A stretch of DNA of 64,000 nt from Amphiduros pacificus (Eukaryota; Annelida; Polychaeta; Phyllodocida; Hesionidae). Positions within the stretch are counted from its first letter, which is position 1, and every line of letters begins with the position of its first letter. Shown here piece after piece: positions 47,100 to 57,000 of this stretch. The stretch is from the NCBI GenBank assembly GCA_949316495.1, contig OX439006.1, forward strand, positions 49,145,939-49,209,938, read 5' to 3'. A program made the position numbers and the translations under genes. The notes under the pieces are model-generated. The model worked only from the letters and a program-made list of their open reading frames with translations, had not been told where the DNA came from and ran no database searches.

Positions 47100-48954
47100 T
47101 CTCAAATTATGATAATCCTAAAAGCTTTTTATCAAATATTGGTCAACATACCAAGAAGTAATCCATTAACCAAAAAGTAATTAGATTTTGAGGAATGGTA
47201 TTGTGGAACCAACATTTTGCATGTTACCCTAACAAGGTCATAACAGAAATGGAGAACTGATCTCACCAAGAGCACTTCAGTGAGATGATTGGTGAATTAT
47301 AATAAACAAATATATTGATTTTGTAATGCAGTTTGCTTTATTATTCAATGATAATAGTATGACTAAAACTTACAACTTTAATGTAAGTAGGCAATGTTCA
47401 AGTTCCATAAATACTGTATACATAATATGAAGGTTAATCGTGGCCCACTTGTAGGGCAGCTTCAATGTATTTGTAAGCAAGTCTAAAAATAAAACATTTG
47501 AAAAGGTAACAATAGCATTTTCTCATTTAATGAGACCGACCACACATGGTAAGATTGAAAGTCTGGTTTTGCTAATGTCTACATATAACAGTTGAAATAT
47601 TCATATATATTATTAATATTCTCAATTACCAGTAAAACAATATTAATGATTCATTCTTACAATTCTAGACTACTTGGATAATATAAATCTTATATGTAAC
47701 ATAACATTGTCCAGTGGAGAGCATTAACATTTCACTTCTCTTACAGTTCTCTTCTCTTGACTCCCCCTACCAGCACTGGTAATTTTCTCATGACATCTCA
47801 CTCAAAGTACTTCATTATTCTGTCTTAATACTACTTTCTATCTCAATCAAAGTCACCAGACTTTCCTCTCATTTTATTCTGTTGCATTTTTCTGATGTAA
47901 AGCTAACTTTAAGTAGTCTCATTTTGCATTGCTTTTCAAATGGTGGACCCACAAACATAAAACTCCAGTTGCATTAAATTGCAACTTTCCCACAACTTCC
48001 AATATATACATAGTCATTTCCTGTTGATTATTTCACACAAAGCTCCACATTCTTTACATACCAAGGTCAAATACAATACATGGTTCATAAATTCACATTC
48101 ATTGTAAAGGTGTAATAATTAAACCAAGAAACATGTCAATCAGTGCTGCCACCTACTGTATTTCTTGTAAACTAAGAAATGTGACATACAAAGCTGACCT
48201 AAGTCCCACCCATTACTTCCTGTATCATCAAACTATAGAGCAGTACAGGAATATTGTTTTTTTTAAACTGAAGCCATAATACTCATACAGAATATATGGT
48301 TAAAAAAATGTGTTATATTCTGGTCAAACATCCCCTTTGATTCTAAACCTTGTGAATTGAATGAGTTATTATTCTCATCCAAAATAAAACAATTCACAAC
48401 ACCACGAAAGAATGGTAATGCACATATTATGAGCACGTACACAGACAGACAATGACCATCCAAAGCTGTGATATATATTAAACTACCTCATAATTATTTA
48501 CTTACTGGCCCGAAAAGCATGCCATAAAATGTTATTAAAGTTAACTTAAAGTTTTATATCCAATTAAGTTAAATATGTTATGATCAAATTCAAAATTAAA
48601 CTAAAAAAAGAGAGTTATTTTATTTCCCACAACTGGTTTGACATATTTTCAAGAACCAACACAGCTCTTATCAATGGAGTCTATGTTATAACCTGCACCT
48701 GCTTATAACATTGGTAACACCTGACCCAGGCTGAGGTCATCTCAGTGGGTTTCCTTTATCATAATAATCCATGACTTCTGCACCAGACACGACTTTCATA
48801 CATTAATTCAGGGACACAAAGATTATATGCTCCATAAAATTTAAGATTTCTGCTGATTACATGCAAGTATCCACTTTCACATCAGTTCAATATGATGCAC
48901 TGATTATTCACACATGCATCTCAAGCAGGGCAAGTAATTATGATTGAGAGAAAC
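47100..48954. other. No recognised gene; one CTCF-like site
   Basis: AT-rich unique sequence without a supported frame. A CTCF-like core lies at 48146-48159 on the minus strand. Confidence 0.5.
48146..48159 (-). promoter_or_regulatory. CTCF-like motif
   Basis: The minus strand reads ACAGTAGGTGGCAG, matching the CTCF core except at the first base. Confidence 0.35.
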
Positions 48955-49660
48955 AAATGATGTAGGTAACCGTATGATGTAGGTAACCGTATTAGATGTA
49001 AGTAACCATATGATGTAGGTAACCATATGATGTAGGTAACCATATGATGTAGGTAACCATATGATGTAGGTAACTGTATGATGTAGGTAACCATATGATG
49101 TAGGTAACCATATGATGTAGGTAACCATATGATGTAGGTAACTGTATGATGTAGGTAACCATATGATGTAGGTAACCATATGATGTAGGTAACCATATGA
49201 TGTAGGTAACCATATGATGTAGGTAACCATATGATGTAGGTAACCGTATGATGTAAGTAACCATATGATGTAGGTAACCATATGATGTAGGTAACCATAT
49301 GATGTAGGTAACCATATGATGTAGGTAACCATATGATGTAGGTGACCATATGATGTAGGTAACCATATGATGTAGGTAACCAAATGATGTAGGTGACCAT
49401 ATGATGTAGGTAACCGTATGATGTAGGTAACCGTATGATGTAGGTAACCATATGATGTAAGTAACCGTATGATGTAGGTAACCATATGATGTAGGTAACT
49501 ATATGATGTAAATGACTATATATTGTAGGTGACTATATATTGTGGTAACTATATAATGTAAGTACCCACATGATGTAGGTATAACCACATGAAGAAAGCA
49601 ACCATATGATGTAGGTAACTGTATGATGTAGGTAACTGTATGATGTAGGTAACTACATAA
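48955..49660. repeat. 17-bp minisatellite, about 41 copies
   Basis: Unit GATGTAGGTAACCATAT with C/T variants (CCGTAT, CTGTAT). Units after about 49500 are progressively diverged (GACTATATATTGTAG, ACCACATGAAGAAAG). All three minus-strand frames are open, giving spurious proteins of up to 193 codons. Confidence 0.94.
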
Positions 49661-49734
49661 GTTATTGCATGATGTGGGTAACTGTGATTGAATTGACCAC
49701 ATGATAGAAATAACAATAAATGGACAAGCACCCC

Positions 49735-49818
49735 CCACATGACTTAAGTACCCCTCCACATGACTTAAGTACCCCTCCACATGACTTAAGTACCCCTCCA
49801 CATGACTTAAGTACCCTT
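49735..49818. repeat. 21-bp repeat, 4 copies
   Basis: Unit CCACATGACTTAAGTACCCC plus T. It shares the ACATGA-GTA frame with the decayed edge of the 17-bp array, so it may be a local re-amplification of a diverged unit. Confidence 0.9.
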
Positions 49819-49822
49819 CCAA

Positions 49823-50403
49823 AGGAGTTAATTATGCACATGATGTAACATGAGTAAGTACCGACATGAGACAAGTGCCTCAGAACAACTGCCACACCCA
49901 ACACAGCAGCACCTCTGCCAAATGACTGCACAACAGTTACTGTGTGGAGTGTGACACCATGTGACTTCTTATCCAGAATGAGGAATTGGTCCAGCATGAA
50001 GTTTATTATCATCACCCAAGTACTTATATACAGACAAACATGCCTCTAAAAGTCTTATTTCATCATTACTAGAACTCTAACTATATACATAAATAAAAAT
50101 TGATGTTCCATAGAGGGTCTTCACACAGATACAAAGAACACAGTTTTAAGCTGCACGTGAATGGTGGAAGATACTGAAAATATTATAACTTTCCTAAAGG
50201 GAAAACAATATCACAATTTAAAAAAATAATCACATATATTGACAATGTTCATTATTCTTATTCATTAATATCATTGTATCAGTAATTTGAGTTGAAAAAG
50301 ATCACATGACCATTTGAATAAATGAAATAACATCATCTGTAGAATTTAAAACACAAAGGAGGGCATATACATGGCAAATGTTACATAATAGTATATACAT
50401 GAC
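49823..50403. other. No recognised gene
   Basis: Unique AT-rich sequence between two arrays. Nothing supported. Confidence 0.5.
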
Positions 50404-50598
50404 AACCCGACACCAGGGTTCTCATGACACACTGGCACCAGGGTTCACATGACACACTGGCACCAGGGTTCACATGACACACTGGCACCAGGGTTCACAT
50501 GACACACTGGCACCAGGGTTCTCATGACACACTGACACCAGGGTTCACCTGACACACTGGCACCAGGGTTCTCATGACACACTGGCACCTGGTTCATG
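50404..50598. repeat. 25-bp minisatellite, about 8 copies
   Basis: Unit GACACACTGGCACCAGGG plus TTCACAT or TTCTCAT. The first and last copies are diverged. Confidence 0.92.
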
Positions 50599-51887
50599 TG
50601 ACTTATCAAAACAGGTAATATTTGATCATCTCATTCCTCCCCTTATCATTCAATATTTGTACATGCAAAACACATAATAGTGATCATTTCAGCCTCACAT
50701 ATTTTGAAATATGACCACATTCAAACATTTAGCGGTCTACGTACATGTGATTGATTTTTGACCGTATTTGATAGAATTATTGCCTATGCCCTACTGGTGT
50801 ACTTTAACACACCTGGATACAAATCCAAAGTTTGAAGCTTATGCTATTTCTAGGTTTCTATTTCTAGCTACTGACTTTCTTGTACTTAATTTCACAGACT
50901 TTTTTGAAGAAAGATAAACATGAAAAGAATCTGATTATAATTTGAATAATATATACAATAAAGCTCGGCTATAATGCTAACACTTGCACAAAGGTTAATA
51001 ATTGGGTTCAATATGGTGAGTGTATTAATTAATCATTTATTCACTTTATATTCTTATATATAGCACTGAAGAGTGCTAAGTTCAAGGTGGAAAGGTAAGT
51101 ACATATATTTTAAATCAATACAAAAGCTTAAAGCATTATCAACAAGTAGATTCATTATAAAATAATATTTATCTTGCAAAATAATATAATCTAATGTTAT
51201 CATTTGGATAACCACTATATATGTTATGATTTTAATAAAAAAATAATCAAATAATTATAGAAAATATAAAATATTTTAAAGGTATAGAATTTTTTGTAAA
51301 TATTTTAAAAAGTGATTGCCACAAATCTGCAAGGTAATAGAAGTTATAATTCTGACAAGGTGAGCATGTTTATAATTGGTGGTTTTGTGTTCAAAATAAT
51401 GCTGCACAAAACAGGAAAAGATACATTCTTTATTCAGTTTGATCTCTATATATTTATATATCAATTATTTACATAAAAAACCTGAACAGAATTCTGTTGA
51501 AAATGCAGCATTTCATCATCAGGTGAATGACCCTGGCAACTGTATCAAAATAACATTTATTCTAGCATGCTATCTAAAATCATATTTAATTCTGAATTTA
51601 CATAACAACTGGGGATTCTACAATTGGGTCAGAGGTTAGTAAGAACTGATGGTTAAGAATCATTGCCCAATAATGAAGATAACACAATAGCATACCTGAA
51701 GAAATTGTGGCCTTGATGTAACCAGCGTAAATATATAACACGCAAATAGCTGCGGGAAGGATTGTACATATATCTAGATTGATTGAGATCACCTAATTAT
51801 TATTAAGAGAAAACTTATATCTCTATAGATTTCCTCAGTATTTCAAATCACAATGCTTCACAAATGATGCAAGTAAGTATATTTAAT
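50599..51887. other. No recognised gene
   Basis: AT-rich unique sequence. Short frames only. Confidence 0.55.
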
Positions 51888-51987
51888 GTATTTACTCATG
51901 TATAAGACAAGGTTTTTGAACAAAAACCCTTAGTTAATGTTTGGGGGGTCGTCTTATAGACGAGTCGTCCTATACACGAGTAATTAC
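51888..51987. mobile_element. 100-bp MITE-like element
   Basis: Inverted ends GTATTTACTCATGTATA and the complement of GTAATTACTCGTGTATA (15 of 17), with a second internal pairing of AAGAC and GTCTT and a GGGGGGTCGTC core. The whole unit folds back. Termini with ACTCGTGTATA plus a GACGACCCCCC-type core recur in many animal genomes as short non-autonomous DNA elements. The family name and target duplication are unclear here. Confidence 0.6.
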
Positions 51988-52112
51988 GGTATGATGGAGA
52001 AACAATTTTTAGATAAAGATTCATTTCTTTCTATCACATGTCTGTGGTATATAAATCATATTAAATTTTCCATTTAACAAGCTACCAGACTACATAATGT
52101 CCAACTCCCATC

Positions 52113-52462
52113 ACTCCTGTGACACAATGTACATAGAGCTCCTGTGACACAATGTACATAGAGCTCCTGTGACACAATGTACATAGAGCTCCTGTGACAC
52201 AATGGACATAGAGCTCCTGTGACACAATATACATAGAGCTCCTGTGACACAATGTACATAGAGCTCCTGTGACACAATGTAAATAGAGCTCCTGTGACAC
52301 AATGTACATAGAGCTCCTGTGACACAATAGACATAGAGCTCCTGTGACACAATGTACATAGAGCTCCTGTGACACAATGTACATAGAGCTCCTGTGACAC
52401 AATGGACATAGAGCTCCTATGACACAATGTACATAGAGCTCCTATGACACAATGTACATAGA
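52113..52462. repeat. 25-bp minisatellite, 14 copies
   Basis: Unit GAGCTCCTGTGACACAATG plus TACATA. It is very homogeneous, with one-base variants (GGACATA, TAGACATA). All minus-strand frames are open as an artefact. Confidence 0.95.
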
Positions 52463-52734
52463 GCTAGACATCAAATGATCCTAAATATTCCCCTCAACAA
52501 CAAATGGCTGGACCCTATATTAATTTGTATGATTGCAAATGATTGCAACACATTTATCATCAAACTTCTTTTGTCATATGAACACAACCTCTTATATCAG
52601 ATTATATTATATGTTTAGTTTGGTACAAATCTGGGATTAGTGTTCAGCATCTCCTGAATGCAGCCATAATTGATTGTCTCCTGGTGATTAAAGGGTCAGA
52701 ATGTACCAGAGATCTCACTCTCTGTCCTTTGAAG
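52463..52734. other. Spacer without recognised features
   Basis: Short unique stretch. Nothing supported. Confidence 0.5.
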
Positions 52735-52950
52735 TTCAGTAGATGTGCAACATCTTATTGGTCGTCTCTCGGGGTTCAGTAGAAAAGCGACATCTTATTG
52801 GTCGTCTCTTGGGGTTCACTAGATGTGAGAGATGTCTTTGGCTGTCTCTAGAGAAGGTTCGTTGATGTCAGAAATATCATTGGCATCTTTTGATGTTCAC
52901 TAGATGTGAGAGATATCTTTGGAGAAGGTTTAGTAGATGTTAGAGAAATC
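52735..52950. repeat. Degenerate repeat of about 50 bp
   Basis: Diverged units with GTTCAGTAGATGTG or GTTCACTAGATGTGAGAG, then ATCTTATTGGTCGTCTCT or a changed form. Two adjacent copies (52738-52830) share CATCTTATTGGTCGTCTCT. The GTTCA-led units anticipate the 40- and 39-bp arrays just to the right. Confidence 0.65.
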
Positions 52951-52958
52951 ATTAGCAT

Positions 52959-53064
52959 CCTCCCACATCCTCCCGCATCCTCCCGCATCCTCCCACATCC
53001 TCCCGCATCCTCCCACATCCTCCCACATCCTCCCGCATCCTCCCACATCCTCCCACATCCTCCC
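52959..53064. repeat. 10-bp minisatellite, about 11 copies
   Basis: Unit CATCCTCCCA or CATCCTCCCG, pyrimidine-rich on the plus strand. Confidence 0.93.
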
Positions 53065-53108
53065 AGTAGCTGTACTGATGTAGATATAGCAGATCTGTCT
53101 CAAGAAGT

Positions 53109-53706
53109 TCAGAACATGTCAGGGATCAAATTAGCCATTCCTAGAGGTTCAGAACATATCAGGGATCAAATTAGCCATTCCTAGAGGTTCAGAACATGTC
53201 AGGGATCAAATTAGCCATTCCTAGAGGTTCAGAACATGTCAGGGATCAAATTAGCCATTCCTAGAGGTTCAGAACATGTCAGGGATCAAATTAGCCATTC
53301 CTAGAGGTTCAGAACATGTCAGGGATCAAATTAGCCATTCCTAGAGGTTCAGAACATGTCAGGGATCAAATTAGCCATTCCTAGAGGTTCAGAACATGTC
53401 AGGGATCAAATTAGCCATTCCTAGAGGTTCAGAACATGTCAGGGATCAAATTAGCCATTCCTAGAGGTTCAGAACATGTCAGGGATCAAATTAGCCATTC
53501 CTAGAGGTTCAGAACATGTCAGGGATCAAATTAGCCATTCCTAGAGGTTCAGAACATGTCAGGGATCAAATTAGCCATTCCTAGAGGTTCAGAACATGTC
53601 AGGGATCAAATTAGCCATTCCTAGAGGTTCAGAACATGTCAGGGATCAAATTAGCCATTCCTAGAGGTTCAGAACATGTCAGGGATCAAATTAGCCATTC
53701 CTAGAG
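53109..53706. repeat. 40-bp minisatellite, 15 almost perfect copies
   Basis: Unit AACATGTCAGGGATCAAATT plus AGCCATTCCTAGAGGTTCAG. Copies are identical apart from the second, which has CATATC, indicating very recent expansion or strong homogenisation. It lies just beyond the SIDT stop codon on the 3' side. Confidence 0.96.
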
Positions 53707-53893
53707 GTTCAGAACATTGAGAGATCTCTTTGATTGTCCCTAGATGTTCAGAACATTGAGAGATCTCTTTGATTGTCCCTAGATGTTCAGAACATTGAGA
53801 GATCTCTTTGATTGTCCCTAGATGTTCAGAACATTGAGAGATCTCTTTGATTGTCCCTAGATGTTCAGAACATTGAGAGATCTCTTTGATTCC
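53707..53893. repeat. 39-bp minisatellite, about 5 copies
   Basis: Unit TTCAGAACATTGAGAGATC plus TCTTTGATTGTCCCTAGATG. It shares the TTCAGAACAT start and CTAGA end with the adjoining 40-bp array, so the two are sister arrays. It lies 72 bp from the SIDT stop codon, probably within the 3' UTR. Confidence 0.95.
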
Positions 53894-53964
53894 TAGTGAC
53901 CATATATTCATTCTTGTGTGCCTCTCCCCAGGTTGACAAACATTTTAATCCAATCGTGTGATAT

Positions 53965-54027
53965 TTAGAAGACTTGAATACGATCGCGAGGCACCAACAC
54001 CAGTCCATCGTCCAATGTTAACAATAC
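53965..54027 (-). CDS. SIDT1/SIDT2: SIDT terminal exon
   Basis: Encodes [20 protein letters not shown] and TAA, matching the family end LLTLDDD...RDKIYVF. 3' splice site GTAATTTTAG. Phase 0. Confidence 0.94.
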   Translation of the reverse strand, partial: VLLTLDDGLVLVPRDRIQVF

Positions 54028-57000
54028 CTAAAATTACATAAAACGGTGTTAAAAACAACATTAAAATGGCTAATCCTCCACTAAAACATCATGTTTAAAA
54101 ATAAGTTATCTGCAGTGCATCATTTTATTCAATCAAGCTGAGCACAATTAATCATTTCAAAGAGAGTATTTTACTTACCGCAATAGATTTACTTGCCATA
54201 AGAAGAGTGATCAGATGCATTACTCTACAGAAAGAGTTTTTTGCTCACGACAAACAAAGATAGATTATTAACTTACCACAGGGTAGGAGAGTGTGCTTTA
54301 CTTACCACAGGGTAGAAGAGTGTGTTTTACTTACCACAGGGTAGAAGAGTGTGTTTTACTTACCACAGGGTAGGAGAGTGTGTTTTACTTACCACAGGAT
54401 CTGCGAGTATTTAACTTACCATGAAGGAGAAGAATAACGCCATGGAGGAGATGAAGTGCCACACATCGTGGTCATCATAGAAATTCAACAAAAGACACGG
54501 CTCATTGATTTCTCGCGACAAAGCTGGGGTCACCTGCAACAATCATAAATATCTCTGAAACATCTTGGCAGCATTCAGCACAAATAGTGTATGCATGATT
54601 AAGGAGATCTTCCACTGACTGAACTCATATCTCTTTTATATCAGCCTCAGAGCTTTCAAAATTAAAGATGATACTCTTTGTATTAAGTCATTATACCAAC
54701 TGTTTGAATAAGCAGTTTGTCTTATCCATTCAGACTTTATGAAAAGCATTCAATGTTAACAGAAGAAAGTTGCATGCATGTAGCTTTAAGATTGCCTACA
54801 GAATAAGATTCATAAAATCTCTGCGTACCTCCCAGGATGTTAGCTTAGCCATGAAGAAATAGAATGCAAATCCCCACACAATGGCCGCCATGATGATATA
54901 CAAGATGGCTGTCGACAATATCTTCTCCTTGCTCCTCAGCTGTAACAGTATATCATATTATAGTAAGAGATAGAAAATACTATCATACATTGCTTATTCT
55001 ATGTGAAAAGAGAAATTAAACTTTAAAGCTTAGAAAAATGTGTAAATTGAAATATAATTTCCATAGAAAAGGTGTCACCCTTATTTTATGTCCCACTGAT
55101 ATTTTAATATTAAGCAAGAATCTTTGGAAATGATACTTCCACATATCTCACCTTCATAATGATGTAGAATGCAAAGTACATAAGCAGATTGATGATGAAA
55201 ATAGCCAACAGGTAGGAGGCAAAGTCCTTTGGTTGCTTTATACACCCATAGATGGCACTGCAAACAAAATACAGTACAATCACTTGCTCCCACACAATGT
55301 TCTACATGTATAATTTCTGGATATCCTTCCGTTTCTAACATTGAAGATATCTTAGAAGCGGTACCTTTCTTAATGGTTCATATACCCTACATGTTAAACT
55401 ACAACACGTAAGTCTGTTCTAAGGAAATCAATATTTAAAAGCATACTGGACAAGCTAACTCAAATTTAGATGATTGTTGCAACTTGTCGAAATCTTTTTA
55501 CGTTAATTTCCTACAATATGTTACCATGACAACTAATTGTGGCTAATGAGGCACTGGAGGCAAACGTTCATTTGAAGCTGATGGCTAAGATTAATCTTTT
55601 TAAAAAATCCACAGAGTAATTTTTTTATATGAACTTTAAATGTATACTTGATAAATTCTCCTTGTGTGATATGCTTGAAATATGCTCTTCTGATATATTC
55701 TATTGACAAGAAATACCTGATTTATTGACAAGAAATACCTGCTTTATTGACAAGAAATACCTGATTTATTGACAAGAAATACCTGATTTATTGACAAGAA
55801 ATACCTGCTTTATTGACAAGAAATACCTGATTTATTGACAAGAAATACCTGACTTATTGACAAGAAATACCTGATTTATTGACAAGAAATACCTGATTTA
55901 TTCTATATTCTATGAAAAAGATAACTTACAGAGACCAGTTTGCAATATTCCCGATAATCAGCAAAATCATGCGGTCCTGAAATGGCAAGCATAAATCAAA
56001 GTAAAATATTATCAAAACCTTCAGTTTGTGAAATCTTGAAAATGCTTTTTATATTGAAGGCATTATTTACGTTATTATGAATGTCTAAAGCATTGAATAT
56101 TAATATCTTACAGTATAGAGAGGCCTTGTGCATCGTAGAATGTCAGACCTGATCACCAATGACAACCTCTGGAATAGCCCCATATCTGAAAGAACACAAC
56201 ATCAAATGTACCTGTGGTTTAAATCTGGTAATGCTATTTTTATTTATTGTCAATAAATGTTTATTTTTTCAATTTATTAACAATTTTTTCGAGAAAGGGT
56301 CACATGACCTTGTAATGAAGGTCAAGGCCATCAACAAGTGCATCTTTTCAACATGTTCGAATGATGCATCCATTATGGTTAAAGTTTCGAGAACCAAACA
56401 TTATTTGTTCTAAAGTTATCATATTCACAAAGTGGGAGAGAAAGTTATCAAATTCACAAAGTGGGACAGAAAGTTATCAAATTCACAAAGTGGGACAGAA
56501 AGTTATCATATTCACAAAAAGGGACAGACCCAGAATTAAGTGGTTAAAAAAGGGATTTGTATTTCTTATCGATTCCAAATTGTTAATAAAATATGTTTAA
56601 ACTATATATTTGATTTGTGACTTAACTGATCAGGATTTATTCTGTTAAAACTGACCGAGTCTCCATCTGCCCATGTAGTAGATCTGTGCAGTGAGAAGCA
56701 TTGTGCACACCAGGTGAACAATGGTGAACAGCACCCAGAACAGCATCGTACCATACACCTGAAATAAACAGCACAATATCAGCCATGGTGAACAGCACCC
56801 AGAACAGCATCGTACCATACACCTGGAACAAACAGCACAATATCAGCCATGGTGAACAGCACCCAGAACAGCATCGTACCATACACCTGCAACAAACAGC
56901 ATGATATCAGCCATGGTGAACAGCACCCAGAACAGCATCGTACCATAAACCTGAAACAAACAGCATGATATCAGCCATGGTGAACAGCACCCAGAACAGC

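Noticed and set aside
48904-49485. 193-codon minus-strand frame of TYIIWLPTSYG repeats
   Set aside because: Artefact of the 17-bp array, with all frames open.
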